Assembly (NCBI RefSeq): GCF_003937825.1
Contig: NZ_RSFW01000009.1
Location: forward strand, 186,001 to 250,000
DNA from: Mesobacillus subterraneus
GTDB lineage: Bacteria; Bacillota; Bacilli; Bacillales; Cytobacillaceae
Length of the DNA stretch: 64,000 nucleotides
Direction: 5' to 3'
Shown: positions 27,541 through 36,825 of the stretch, piece by piece
Position numbering within the stretch: the first letter of the stretch is position 1
How the letters are laid out: the number at the start of each line of letters is the position of its first letter
Made by a program: the position numbers and the translations under genes
The notes under the pieces: model-generated
The model's input: only the letters and a program-made list of their open reading frames with translations
Databases searched by the model: none
What the model was told of the DNA's origin: nothing

Positions 27541-28005
27541 TTGGCACATAAAGTGGAGAAATTGAAAATCAATTATAAGACATTAGAAGAATTCAAGAAA
27601 TTTAAAGAGTATGGACATCAGGAGTTGTCGATGCTAGAGGATCTGGAAGCAAACATCGTGGAGAATGATAGTGATTCACCATTTTACGGCATCTATTTCG
27701 GCGACAAGCTGGTGGCACGTATGAGCCTTTACCAGGTGAAGAAGCAATTTGACCGCTATTTCGAACCTCCACAGGATTACCTGGAACTATGGAAACTGGA
27801 AGTTCTTCCAAACTATCAGGGCAAGGGCTATGGCAAAGCGCTGGTTGAATTTGCGAAAAAATTCGGCCAGCCAATCAAAACCAATCCAAGAGTCAAATCA
27901 CAGGATTTCTGGGATAAGATGGGGTTCACTCCTGTTCATTATGATGTAGACAGGGATCGCGGCGAAAATCCGCTTGTCTGGTATCCTGCCGGCGTAACAG
28001 AGTAG
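27541..28005 (+). CDS. ylbP: GNAT N-acetyltransferase YlbP
   Basis: 154-residue GNAT-fold protein. The acetyl-CoA-binding segment is LEVLPNYQGKGYGKALV (motif A, R/QxxGxG/A as QGKGYG), and FWDKMGFTP is motif B. The start is TTG 27541 with GGGGGAA upstream; the resulting N-terminus resembles B. subtilis YlbP, whereas the ATG at 27526 has no ribosome site. Substrate unknown. Transcribed away from the carboxylase operon and converging on gerR. Confidence 0.85.
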   Translation: MAHKVEKLKINYKTLEEFKKFKEYGHQELSMLEDLEANIVENDSDSPFYGIYFGDKLVARMSLYQVKKQFDRYFEPPQDYLELWKLEVLPNYQGKGYGKALVEFAKKFGQPIKTNPRVKSQDFWDKMGFTPVHYDVDRDRGENPLVWYPAGVTE

Positions 28006-28020
28006 CTTCAATAATCACAG

Positions 28021-28054
28021 AAAAAGCGCCTGCCGTTTCGGCAGGCGCTTTTTT
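28021..28054. terminator. bidirectional terminator between ylbP and gerR
   Basis: AAAAAGCGCCTGCC and GGCAGGCGCTTTTTT form a perfect 14-bp stem with a 5-nt loop and flanking A and T runs, so it can stop both converging genes. Confidence 0.9.
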
Positions 28055-28055
28055 A

Positions 28056-28685
28056 CTATTTTTCAACCTTTTCAAGATTCCCTTTACCTTCGACCTGGAA
28101 GTTCAGCTTCTGCTGCTTTTCTTCGTCTTTCGGGCCAACTCTTTTCCTGGCCCGCTCCATGATGTCAATCAGGGCGCGATAATCCTCTTCCATGGATTTT
28201 AACTGCGTTTCCAGTTTTTCATTTTCTGCAGACAAGTAATAGATTTGTTTTTCGAGTCCGCGGATTTTTTCTTTATGTTCATCCAGAGTTTCCTGGCTGT
28301 CAGCGCTGCCTGCCTTTTCATAAAGCTCATCCAAATATTGCTTTACTGCATCAATACTCAGGCCAGGCTGCTGTGACTGCGGTTCGGGAGAAGGATTGGC
28401 AGCCTCAGCCGCAGGCACCTGGGCATCCTCAGCCCTGCTCTGTGACTTGCCTTGTTTCTTTGCTTCCTTCCGCTGTTTCTTTGCCAGTTCAATACCAGAT
28501 TTATATTGTTTTCTTACATATGAATTCCAGCGAAAACCGCAGGCAGCGGCCGTCCTAGAGAGCTGCTTTCCTACTTCTTCGAATGCTTTCAATTGCGTAC
28601 CGCCCTCACGGATGTTGCGCAACACTACTTCAGCCAGCAATAAATCTTCGTCTTGAGACCAGGCATCCTGTCGGGTTAATGGCAT
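28056..28685 (-). CDS. gerR: RsfA-family sporulation transcriptional regulator GerR (YlbO)
   Basis: 209 residues. An N-terminal Myb/SANT-like helix-turn-helix ([20 protein letters not shown] to WNSYVRKQY, about 3-60) is followed by a basic linker, a Pro/Ser/Ala/Gln-rich stretch and a C-terminal coiled coil (about 125-185). This arrangement is that of the RsfA family. In B. subtilis GerR (YlbO) is made under sigma-E and represses part of the mother-cell regulon. ATG 28685 is eight nt after GGAGGG. Confidence 0.87.
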   Translation of the reverse strand: MPLTRQDAWSQDEDLLLAEVVLRNIREGGTQLKAFEEVGKQLSRTAAACGFRWNSYVRKQYKSGIELAKKQRKEAKKQGKSQSRAEDAQVPAAEAANPSPEPQSQQPGLSIDAVKQYLDELYEKAGSADSQETLDEHKEKIRGLEKQIYYLSAENEKLETQLKSMEEDYRALIDIMERARKRVGPKDEEKQQKLNFQVEGKGNLEKVEK

Positions 28686-28774
28686 CAAAAAATCCCTCCT
28701 ATTGTTTTTTATTCATTCATATGCATCTAATAGGAAAGATAGACTGATTACACCAAATACCCTGCTATTTATTT

Positions 28775-29539
28775 TTATTTTTTCTTCGTCATGAATTCGT
28801 CCACTTTACGATGGTGAGCATCATCCTCCCACAATACCGCACATCGTGAGGCTTCTTCTTCCATTCGTTCTAACATCGATAATTGCTCCCATTTTTTATT
28901 CAGCAACGTTTTATATGCTTTTAATACAGTTGGCTCTTTTTTCAGGCTCTCCTTTAAAAATGAGAGACATGCATCCAGTGGATCTCCCTTATAGACATGG
29001 TGGATGAATCCCAATTCCTGAAGTTCTTCTGCAGTATGTATGTTTGCGTCAAGCAGCATTTTCAGGGCTATATGTTCCGGCAGTTTCTCCAACAGGATCG
29101 TGCCCCCTCCCCAGCCACTCGTTATCGCCAGATTGGCCTGAACAAATCCGGCCTTCATTCCCTCTCTTCCAATCCGAAAATCACAGGCTGCAGCAATTTC
29201 ACAGCCGCCGCCAACAGCGGAACCATTGAGTATCGCGATAGTAGGCTTCGGAAGAACAAGAAGTTTATGAAGGATACCGGCCATCCTGGACAGCATGCCC
29301 TTCGCCTGTTCTTCTGTTTTCAGTTGATGAAACGCCGATAGGTCCCCTCCTGAACAAAAAGCCTGATCCCCCGCCCCGGTAATCGCAAAAACCTTCACAT
29401 CGTCCCCTTTTGCCAAATCGAGTGCTTGTTCAAGCCCTTCCATCACCTCGTAATTAATGGCATTCCGCCTTTCCGGCCTATTGATTGTGAACAGTAAAAT
29501 ACCTTCAGGTTCCTTCGATATTATGTATGATTCCATCAT
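28775..29539 (-). CDS. enoyl-CoA hydratase/isomerase-family (crotonase fold) protein
   Basis: 254 residues. The oxyanion-hole segments GDQAFCSGGDLSAF and GSAVGGGCEIAAACDFRI are intact, so it binds acyl-CoA. The Glu that corresponds to rat crotonase Glu144 is present (GGGCE), but the second catalytic Glu (Glu164, normally PE before LG) is replaced by AN in FVQANLAITSGWGGGT. A hydratase is therefore unlikely. The SGWGG segment recalls ethylmalonyl-CoA decarboxylase (ECHDC1) and methylmalonyl-CoA decarboxylase types. Start at 29539 or the next ATG (29536), both after GGAGGAGG. Same strand as gerR, 86 nt upstream of it. Confidence 0.85.
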   Translation of the reverse strand: MMESYIISKEPEGILLFTINRPERRNAINYEVMEGLEQALDLAKGDDVKVFAITGAGDQAFCSGGDLSAFHQLKTEEQAKGMLSRMAGILHKLLVLPKPTIAILNGSAVGGGCEIAAACDFRIGREGMKAGFVQANLAITSGWGGGTILLEKLPEHIALKMLLDANIHTAEELQELGFIHHVYKGDPLDACLSFLKESLKKEPTVLKAYKTLLNKKWEQLSMLERMEEEASRCAVLWEDDAHHRKVDEFMTKKK

Positions 29540-29605
29540 TGTCCTCCTCCAAGACTAGTATCATAAATTTTAGCAATTTTCCGGAGAATTAAAAAGTGAA
29601 AGAAC

Positions 29606-29725
29606 AAAAAGCGCAAGCGCCTCGTTAAGCCCCGACAAGCGCTGGAGGGCCGACCAGTGAAGTCGTTCTTTGACTTCATTGGGCGGACCGAAGCGACTCG
29701 AGGGGCTAGGAGCTGGAACTGGATT
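29606..29725. repeat. dispersed Bacillus intergenic repeat (about 120 bp)
   Basis: Block from AAAAAGCGCAAGCGCCTCG to GGGGCTAGGAGCTGGAACTG, containing a local hairpin GAAGTC-GTTCTTT-GACTTC and outer complementary parts (AGCCCC / GGGGCT). I recognise the core AGCGCCTCGTTAAGCCCCGA as a repeat found scattered through Bacillus-group chromosomes; this is recall. It occupies the 290-nt gap between the crotonase gene and the rpmF terminator. Confidence 0.65.
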
Positions 29726-29781
29726 AAGAAAAATTCTTGGAGTTATTCACAACTCAATAATTCTATAATTTCGTTAACAAC

Positions 29782-29820
29782 AAAAAAAGCACAGGGATGC
29801 GGATGCATCCTGTGCTTTTT
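29782..29820 (-). terminator. terminator after rpmF
   Basis: AAAAAAAGCACAGGGATGC pairs with GCATCCTGTGCTTTTTT around a short loop; strong stem with T-run on the minus strand. Confidence 0.88.
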
Positions 29821-29832
29821 TCGAGAGAAAAA

Positions 29833-30006
29833 TTAGTCGTTTACAACTTCTTTTCCTTTGTATGTTCCGCAAGCTTTGCACACACGGTGAGCAAGTTTCA
29901 TTTCACCGCAGTTAGGGCATGCTACCATACCCGGAACTTGTAATTTAAAATGAGTACGGCGTTTTCTTTTCGCAGTTTTAGACGTTCTTCTAAATGGTAC
30001 AGCCAT
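29833..30006 (-). CDS. rpmF: 50S ribosomal protein L32
   Basis: 57 residues from ATG 30006 ([10 protein letters not shown]), 7 nt after AAGGAGGTGG. Contains a CPNCG and CKACG pair, a four-Cys zinc ribbon, so this is the zinc-binding (C+) form. It follows the DUF177 gene, a conserved pairing across bacteria. Confidence 0.97.
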   Translation of the reverse strand: MAVPFRRTSKTAKRKRRTHFKLQVPGMVACPNCGEMKLAHRVCKACGTYKGKEVVND

Positions 30007-30041
30007 TCTTCCCACCTCCTTAAAAGGAATAAGAAAGTTGA

Positions 30042-30068
30042 TGAAGGCCAGTCCATTCCGGGCCTTCA
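30042..30068 (-). other. hairpin in the rpmF leader
   Basis: TGAAGGCC and GGCCTTCA form an 8-bp stem with an 11-nt loop between the DUF177 stop and the rpmF ribosome site. On the minus strand the following sequence (TCAACTTTCTTATTCCTTTT) is only loosely T-rich, so it could be an attenuator or a processing site rather than a full terminator. Confidence 0.4.
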
Positions 30069-30085
30069 CGCTCTTTTTTAATCGG

Positions 30086-30610
30086 TTAGTCAGAGGAATC
30101 CTTGGAATCCTCAAAGAATTTTGCAAGTCCGGCAAGCCGGGGATCAAGTTTTTCGGATTTCTCCTGTTCCTCGATTACTTCCCAATCCTTACCTGACTGG
30201 GGTGCGCCTTCTTGACCAGCGCCATCATCACAGAATACCTGCATCGGCACTTCCAGCAGCAGGATCTCCCTGATGATCGGTTCAAGATCAAGGACATCGC
30301 CTGTTACTTGATAAACTTCCTCGTCAGCCTCGTAGTCGTGGCTATTCAACATGAAAGTTTCAGTAGTTTCAACATCAATCGGATAATTTACGTCAACCAA
30401 TGTCCGTGAACACGGAAGAATCAGATGGCCTTCAATCCGAATATGGAAAGTTACTCTCGTGGCACTGATATCGGCCCTTCCAGTAAGCTGGATCGGAGAA
30501 ACTTCTCGAATCGTCGGATCTGTTTCCTTTATTGCATCCATCCGGACAATCTCATCGATCAGAAAGTCCTTGTTTCGATGTTTTTGTATCTGACTTATTG
30601 TCCATTTCAT
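30086..30610 (-). CDS. ylbN: DUF177 (YceD) family protein YlbN
   Basis: 174 residues from ATG 30610 ([12 protein letters not shown]), five nt after GGGGTGAT. Matches the DUF177/YceD family, including the typical [20 protein letters not shown] segment and the C-terminal [11 protein letters not shown] motif. The family is encoded next to rpmF in most bacteria and is linked to 23S rRNA or large-subunit assembly. Cotranscribed with rpmF (79-nt gap). Confidence 0.88.
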   Translation of the reverse strand: MKWTISQIQKHRNKDFLIDEIVRMDAIKETDPTIREVSPIQLTGRADISATRVTFHIRIEGHLILPCSRTLVDVNYPIDVETTETFMLNSHDYEADEEVYQVTGDVLDLEPIIREILLLEVPMQVFCDDGAGQEGAPQSGKDWEVIEEQEKSEKLDPRLAGLAKFFEDSKDSSD

Positions 30611-30659
30611 AGAATCACCCCAAGGCAACAAAGGTAATTATAGCCCTTCGCGTAATCAT

Positions 30660-30688
30660 TTGTCAATATTTTTTCTTTACACTATAAT
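30660..30688 (+). promoter_or_regulatory. sigma-A promoter of tmcAL
   Basis: TTGTCA (30660-30665), 17-nt spacer, TATAAT (30683-30688), 69 nt upstream of the start codon. Confidence 0.7.
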
Positions 30689-30756
30689 TTACATAAATAC
30701 TTTAAATTAAACTTCAAAGCAATGCAATATCCATCTTATCATGAAGGAGTCCTAAA

Positions 30757-31977
30757 ATGAAAGCGGTCGGTGTCGTTGTTGAGTATAATCCTTTCCATAA
30801 TGGCCACTTATTCCACCTGCAGCAGGCAAAAGAAAAATCTGGTGCTGATATTGCCATCGCGGCAATGAGCGGGAATTTTCTGCAGCGGGGAGAACCGGCG
30901 CTCGTCTCAAAATGGGCAAGGACTGAAATGGCCCTGGCCGCTGGCGTGGATATCGTCTTTGAGCTTCCCTACCGTTTTGCGACCCAGCACGCGGAGGTAT
31001 TTGCAGAAGGAGCTGTATCGATACTTTCTGCCGCCGGGTGTACAACGCTTTGTTTTGGAAGTGAATCCGGTGACCTCGAAGCTTTTAAAAGAACAATTGC
31101 TTACCTGGAGACAAACAATGATCGGTTCCAGGAGCAGATCCGATTCTACACAGGGGAAGGACACAGCTATCCAAAATCGATCGCGCTCAGCTTCCGGTCA
31201 TTATCCCCTTCGGAGGAGTTTATCGATATATCCAAGCCGAACAATATCCTTGGCCTTCACTACATACAGGCGATCATCAGCCAAAAAAGCGCTATGCAGG
31301 CGGAAACCATCACCAGAAAGAACGCCGGTTATCATGATGAACACTTCGCCTCTGCTACCATCGCCAGTGCAACAAGCATCCGGAAAGCCCTTTTCGGTGC
31401 ATCCGGTGAAATCGAAACCATAAAGCAGTACGTTCCGGATACCACCTATGAACTGCTGCTAAAGTACAGGGATGATTATGGCGGATTCCATTCATGGGAA
31501 AGCTACTGGCACCTGTTGAAATATAAACTGCTCCAGAGCACTCCGGCGGAAATAAAAGAATTTTACGAAGTCGAAGAAGGCCTCGAGAACCGGCTGCTAG
31601 CCGCTGCGTCTGCATCGGATACCTTCCAGGAATTCATGGAGGCTATTAAAACGAAGCGATATACTTGGACCCGGCTTCAGAGAGTATGCCTTCATATATT
31701 GACCAATACTCGGAAAGATACTATGAAAACCGCTCCCCACACCGCAAATTATTTACGATTGCTGGGAGCAACCGATAAAGGCAGAGCTTACCTGAATGGT
31801 AATAAAAAGAATTTCAGCCTGCCGCTCATTTCGAAGCTCTCCTCCTATTCCGAACAGGATATTGATTTGGATATCAGGGCTTCAAAAATTTATGCTCTGG
31901 GGCAAACGGGAGGAGGACAGGAACGATTGCTCAAAGAGGAATTTGCGCGTCCGCCAATCATGCTTTCGGCAAAATAA
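30757..31977 (+). CDS. tmcAL: tRNA(Met) cytidine acetate ligase TmcAL (YlbM)
   Basis: Makes N4-acetylcytidine at the wobble position of elongator tRNA-Met using acetate and ATP. 406 residues. The nucleotidyltransferase motif is VEYNPFHNGHLFHLQ (HNGH at about 14-17), and SGNFLQRGEPALVSKWAR and KPNNILGLHYIQA are family segments. ATG 30757 follows GAAGGAG. Divergent from the DUF177-rpmF pair and preceded by a good sigma-A promoter. Confidence 0.92.
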   Translation: MKAVGVVVEYNPFHNGHLFHLQQAKEKSGADIAIAAMSGNFLQRGEPALVSKWARTEMALAAGVDIVFELPYRFATQHAEVFAEGAVSILSAAGCTTLCFGSESGDLEAFKRTIAYLETNNDRFQEQIRFYTGEGHSYPKSIALSFRSLSPSEEFIDISKPNNILGLHYIQAIISQKSAMQAETITRKNAGYHDEHFASATIASATSIRKALFGASGEIETIKQYVPDTTYELLLKYRDDYGGFHSWESYWHLLKYKLLQSTPAEIKEFYEVEEGLENRLLAAASASDTFQEFMEAIKTKRYTWTRLQRVCLHILTNTRKDTMKTAPHTANYLRLLGATDKGRAYLNGNKKNFSLPLISKLSSYSEQDIDLDIRASKIYALGQTGGGQERLLKEEFARPPIMLSAK

Positions 31978-32006
31978 AAAATCAAGCTGAATCAGCTTGA
32001 TTTTTT
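31976..32006. terminator. bidirectional terminator between tmcAL and ylbL
   Basis: AAAAAATCAAGCTGA and TCAGCTTGATTTTTT, compact hairpin with A and T runs on both sides. It overlaps the end of ylbL. Confidence 0.85.
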
Positions 32007-33017
32007 ATTTAGATTTTCCAAATAAGATACTGCTTCTTCAAACGTATCGACCGGGACGATTTTCATTTTTGTTTTAATATCCTTCGCAGCAATCATTGCT
32101 TCTTCGTAATTGGAACCCTTCGCCCCTTTTTCAAATGGTGCAAAGAAAATTTCTGCTCCTGCCTTATCTGCAGCCACCACCTTTTGCTGGATGCCGCCGA
32201 TTCTTCCTACTGTACCATCAGAGCTCATTGTTCCAGTGCCTGCTATTTCATATCCCTTCGTCAAATCTTCTTCGATCAATTGATTATAAATTTCCAGAGA
32301 GAACATCAGCCCGGCAGAAGGTCCGCCTATCTCTTCCGAATGGACCGTCACATCAGGATCAACATCTATTTCTTTGTCATCAACAAGCTGGATGCCTACA
32401 ACAGGACGCTCACTGCCATCATCCAAGGCCTTAAGCGGAACTTCCACATTGTTTGTCTTGCCATTCCGTTTATAAGCTAATTGAACGATATCTCCCGGTT
32501 TCTTTGAACTGATATAAGCAATGAAATCATCGGAAGACTCAAATTCATTTCCATCGACCTCGAAAACGAGATCACCCGGCATAAGCTTTCCTTCAGCCGG
32601 CATACCTTCCATGATCCTAAGCACATAAACACCCTTATAGTTATACTCTACCGGGATACCCGCTTTCTTGTACGCCACTTCTATTGCGACGGTCTTCGAG
32701 TTATCCATCATGTGTAGCTGGCGGATATTGTATTCCTCATCAGATTCATTTTCTGCCCTGATATCTTCCACAGGATATAGTTCCTGATATTTGCTCATCT
32801 TCGCGATGATATAGGAATATATATTTGCTCTCCCCATCCTGACGGTCGTCAGCATGAAGCTGCCTTCTTCCTCATATCCGCCTTCCACTTCGATGATCGG
32901 TTCAAGCTCCTTTGCCATCCCCGGCTTTGAAACATAATAAGGCAAATAATAGAGGGCACTTGCCATTAATAGGACAGCTGCCAATATTGACAGGCTGATA
33001 GACGCTTTTCTGCTCAT
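31992..33017 (-). CDS. ylbL: Lon-like PDZ-domain serine protease YlbL
   Basis: 341 residues: N-terminal transmembrane anchor (about 8-28), a PDZ domain (about 120-215), and a C-terminal Lon-type protease domain with the catalytic Ser in EIGGPSAGLMFSLEI (about 230) and Lys in GGIQQKVVAADKAG (about 275). In B. subtilis YlbL takes part in degradation of the SOS division inhibitor YneA. Start ATG 33017 overlaps the ylbK stop (ATGA), showing coupling. Confidence 0.9.
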   Translation of the reverse strand: MSRKASISLSILAAVLLMASALYYLPYYVSKPGMAKELEPIIEVEGGYEEEGSFMLTTVRMGRANIYSYIIAKMSKYQELYPVEDIRAENESDEEYNIRQLHMMDNSKTVAIEVAYKKAGIPVEYNYKGVYVLRIMEGMPAEGKLMPGDLVFEVDGNEFESSDDFIAYISSKKPGDIVQLAYKRNGKTNNVEVPLKALDDGSERPVVGIQLVDDKEIDVDPDVTVHSEEIGGPSAGLMFSLEIYNQLIEEDLTKGYEIAGTGTMSSDGTVGRIGGIQQKVVAADKAGAEIFFAPFEKGAKGSNYEEAMIAAKDIKTKMKIVPVDTFEEAVSYLENLNKKSS

Positions 33018-33805
33018 TCTGTTTGGGACCCCTTCCACTGCTCAATACACTGTTTAATTTTATCAATATGTTTTCTGGCTTCTTCCTCACCAATGTCAAT
33101 GATTTCTTCTATATTTGTGAATGCCTTTGAATTGTACATCTCCACTGGCGGCCTGAGCATGATATCGGAGGCAACCTCACGATTAGCCACAAGCTCCATC
33201 TGCATAATATCGATACTTTGCATGATGACATCAAAAATGGAAGTAACCTCACTATTCACTTTTACGCTGGATACATCAACGGCAATGACAATATCCGCTC
33301 CCATCTCCTTGGCGACTGATACAGGAATCCTGTCAACTACTCCTCCGTCTACAAAAAGCCTTCCTTCCAGCTTTTCCGGAACAAATATACCAGGGATTGC
33401 GATGCTCGCCCTGACAGCTTCAGCTACCGGTCCATCCCTGAAAACCACTTTCTCACCTGACATTAGATCTGTTGCCACGATGCCGATCGGAATATCCAGT
33501 TCCTCAATGTTTTTGCCATGAGTGAAAATCCTGATTAATTCTTTCACCCTTTTTCCAGCGATGAACCCCATTTTGGGGACGGTGAAGTCCAGATAATATT
33601 TCCTCTTAAATACACGGGAAAGCTTATATAGCCGTTCAACATCAAGACCCGCCCCATAAAAGGAAGCAACGAGTGCCCCCATGCTGCTGCCGGCAATCAA
33701 ATCAATGGGGATCCCTTCGTCCCTCAAAGCCTTTATAACACCCAGATGGGCAAATCCTCGTGCGCCGCCTGAACCAAGAGCCAAACCAACCTTCGGGCTC
33801 GCCAA
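33014..33805 (-). CDS. ylbK: patatin-like phospholipase family protein YlbK
   Basis: 263 residues. Patatin fold: oxyanion loop GSGGARGFAHLG, nucleophile elbow GSSMG and the catalytic Asp in FVDGGVVDRIP. Probably a cytoplasmic or membrane-associated acyl hydrolase; substrate unknown. I chose TTG 33805, eight nt after AAGGGAGG, giving an N-terminus like the B. subtilis protein; ATG 33841 in the same frame has no ribosome site. Coupled to ylbL. Confidence 0.85.
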   Translation of the reverse strand: MASPKVGLALGSGGARGFAHLGVIKALRDEGIPIDLIAGSSMGALVASFYGAGLDVERLYKLSRVFKRKYYLDFTVPKMGFIAGKRVKELIRIFTHGKNIEELDIPIGIVATDLMSGEKVVFRDGPVAEAVRASIAIPGIFVPEKLEGRLFVDGGVVDRIPVSVAKEMGADIVIAVDVSSVKVNSEVTSIFDVIMQSIDIMQMELVANREVASDIMLRPPVEMYNSKAFTNIEEIIDIGEEEARKHIDKIKQCIEQWKGSQTE

Positions 33806-34103
33806 AGCTTTTTCCTCCCTTAAAACCGTAATTTCATCCATACAAACTAAACTTGGTCTAATTTAAAGTTCAGCGAGTATATTGATTTATATGAGGACAA
33901 GGCTGACAACTAACCATATATTTTGTTTTTAATGTGCTCTTTGCGCAGTTCGGCAATCATGCAGGAAGTCAGCCATTAAAAACAAGGAGAATACATACAA
34001 CCAGCGGCGGATGGAAAATAACCCCACTGATCAAGTTTCTCTTTATTTTACCACTGATTATAAAAGTTTCACAGCAACAGACGAACAGGAGGGAGGATAA
34101 AAG

Positions 34104-35319
34104 GTGCTCAAATCCAGAATTAAAACACTCTTCCTTGCAGCCTCTGTCACCTTGCTGGCTGCATCGCTCATCTCTTTTCCTCAGGAATCCTTTGATGCTT
34201 CAATCAGAGGGTTGAATATGTGGTGGGAAATTGTCTTCCCTTCTCTCCTGCCTTTTTTCATTGTATCTGAAATGCTGATTGGCTTCGGTGTTGTCCGTTT
34301 TATAGGAGTATTGCTCGAGCCTCTGATGCGTCCGTTATTCAAGGTTCCAGGGGTCGGCGGATTTGTGTGGGCAATGGGTATGGCTTCAGGATTTCCTGCC
34401 GGGGCGAAGCTTACTGCCCGCCTTCGCCAGGAGGGGCAGTTAACAAAGATTGAAGCAGAAAGACTGGTTTCCTTCACCAATTCATCCAATCCTCTTTTTA
34501 TTTTCGGTGCGGTTTCTGTAGGGTTCTTTTATAATGTGCAGCTGGGGATCATACTCGCTCTTGCACATTACCTGGGGAACATAAGCGTAGGCTTGATTAT
34601 GAGATTTTACGGAAGAAGTGAAGAGAAGTCTTCAAAAGAAAAAGATAGGAATCTGTCGATAAGGGATGCATTCGCTGCATTGCATCGGACAAGGATCAAA
34701 GACAACCGTCCGATTGGAAAGCTCCTTGGTGATGCTGTTATGTCATCCATTCAAACATTGTTGATGATCGGCGGTTTCATCATCTTATTTTCTGTCATAA
34801 ACAAGCTATTGTTCCATTTGCATATTACCGCCTTTCTGGCAGAGTTCATCGAAATTGCTCTTGCGATGCTCGGAATGACCGAAATGCTGAGCATGCCATA
34901 TATCTCCGGGCTTTTCGAAATCACTCTCGGGAGCCAGATGACCAGCCAGGTTCAGGAGGCGACTCTAATGCATCAGGCTGTGATTACCAGCTTCATCCTC
35001 GCTTTTAGTGGTTTCAGCGTCCAGGCACAGGTTGCGAGCATACTTGCTCAGACCGATATCCGTTTCCAGCCTTTCTTCTTCGCAAGGATTCTGCATGGCA
35101 TTTTTGCTGCTGTGTATGCGTATCTACTGTGGACTCCGGTTTATGAGCGCTTCTTTGAAGAGGGACAGCCATCCAACGCACTTCCAGTGATGGAGTATTT
35201 GACAAACGAGGGCAGCCGCCTTGCAGAGGCGTACAGCCTGATTGCCGCAGCTGGGCCGCTCGTCACCATCGGCAGCCTGATCCTTTATATTTGGATACTC
35301 GGTAATCGCATGATGCAAC

Positions 35320-35327
<8 letters not shown>
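34104..35327 (+). CDS. ylbJ: sporulation integral membrane protein YlbJ
   Basis: 407-residue polytopic protein, about eight transmembrane helices, with two gate-like (nucleoside-recognition) domains: GMASGFPAGAKLTARL plus SNPLFIFGAVSVGFF in the first half and a related segment in the second. YlbJ is a sigma-E-controlled protein needed for spore heat resistance in B. subtilis. GTG 34104 with GGAGG seven nt upstream. The 298-nt gap before it, upstream of ylbK on the other strand, shows no clear promoter. Confidence 0.9.
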
Positions 35328-35837
<510 letters not shown>

Positions 35838-36410
35838 TTATACTTCCCCCTCATCTTCTCCAACAAGTTTAAAAAGTGTGATCCCTATGATTCCGTATTT
35901 CTCGCTTCTGGTCTGTATCAGACTGCCCACTTCTTCAGGCAGTGAAATGTCAGAAGCGTGCTCGCAGACAATGATTCCTTCTGCATTAATCAGCTTCTCA
36001 TCGCTGATCATTTCAAGCAATTTCACCAGCTGCTGTTTTTTATATGGCGGATCTAAAAATATGTAATTGAAAACTAGTTCTCTTTTCCGGATTGCTTTCA
36101 AGGCCCTGACTGCATCATTTCTGTACACTTCGGCCCTATCCTCAAGACCCACTGATTTCAGGTTTTCATTAACGACATGTATCGCCTTTCCTTCCCGGTC
36201 AACGAATATGACTTTATCGAGACCCCTGCTCAGCGCTTCGATCCCCAGCCCGCCGCTTCCTGCAAATAAATCCAGGCCAAGACCTCCATTGAAATAAGGA
36301 CCAATCATATTGAATAATGATTCCTTGACCTTGTCTGTCGTCGGTCTCGTGGATGTCCCGGGTACCGCTTTTAAACTCCGCCCCTTCAATTCACCTGATA
36401 CAACTCTCAT
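35838..36410 (-). CDS. rsmD: 16S rRNA (guanine(966)-N(2))-methyltransferase RsmD
   Basis: 190-residue SAM-dependent methyltransferase (B. subtilis YlbH). Motif I is LGLDLFAGSGGLGIEALSRG (about 45-64), and the catalytic motif IV reads IFLDPPYKKQQ. It modifies G966-equivalent of 16S rRNA. ATG 36410 follows GAGGAG. Conserved pairing with coaD. Confidence 0.94.
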   Translation of the reverse strand: MRVVSGELKGRSLKAVPGTSTRPTTDKVKESLFNMIGPYFNGGLGLDLFAGSGGLGIEALSRGLDKVIFVDREGKAIHVVNENLKSVGLEDRAEVYRNDAVRALKAIRKRELVFNYIFLDPPYKKQQLVKLLEMISDEKLINAEGIIVCEHASDISLPEEVGSLIQTRSEKYGIIGITLFKLVGEDEGEV

Positions 36411-36571
36411 CTTATGTACTCCTCAATCATAAAGGCTTTTTTCATTATAACTTGCTGCTTACACCAAAATCAGCGGAATTTCACGTTCAGTATTCCAATC
36501 ATTGTTTGAAAGCAGCAGCAATCGACACAAAAAACGAAATTACTCCCTTATCCTACCACACCTGCAAAAAA

Positions 36572-36677
36572 TTAACCAAATAAGTGTATAACGCTTCCTA
36601 TAATGGAAATAATGAAGGTAACAACATCAATTCGAGGATGTTGTTGCCAACCGCGGAGAAGACTTACGTTTCCCCAT
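36572..36677 (-). pseudogene. possible frameshifted small membrane-peptide gene
   Basis: On the minus strand an excellent ribosome site (CGGAGGAAG) precedes ATG at 36677, but this frame stops after 16 codons. The -1/+2 frame from the same place reads GNVSLLRGWQQHPRIDVVTF followed by the hydrophobic IISIIGSVIHLFG and a stop at 36572. Removing one base of the GGGGAAA run just after the ATG would give a continuous 34-residue protein with one C-terminal membrane segment. Either a sequencing or real frameshift, or the 16-codon peptide is what is made. It is not one of the families I know. Confidence 0.35.
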
Positions 36678-36769
36678 AAGTTCTTCCTCCGGTTTCTCCT
36701 CTCCCTTTGCCTTCTATCCTGTAAAAAGGATATAGAAGGACCCTGCAGAATCTGCAGGGCTTTTTTTTT
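36611..36769 (+). ncRNA. candidate small RNA opposite the mini-ORF
   Basis: All genes around this place are on the minus strand, yet there is a strong plus-strand terminator (36741-36769). A perfect TATAAT at 36599-36604 (no good -35) would start transcription near 36611. The predicted 160-nt RNA has a 9-bp hairpin (AACAACATC / GATGTTGTT, 36620-36645), a C/U-rich stretch complementary to the ribosome site of the minus-strand mini-ORF (about 36680-36710), a second hairpin (CCTTCTATCC / GGATATAGAAGG, 36710-36739), and the terminator. Confidence 0.4.
36741..36769 (+). terminator. plus-strand terminator with no annotated plus-strand gene
   Basis: CCCTGCAGAATCTGCAGGG (8-bp stem) followed by C and nine T. 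Confidence 0.8.
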
Positions 36770-36825
36770 GACTTGCCACTCCCTTTTCAAGCGCGCTCCT
36801 AATGCATTCACTATCATGGTACAGT

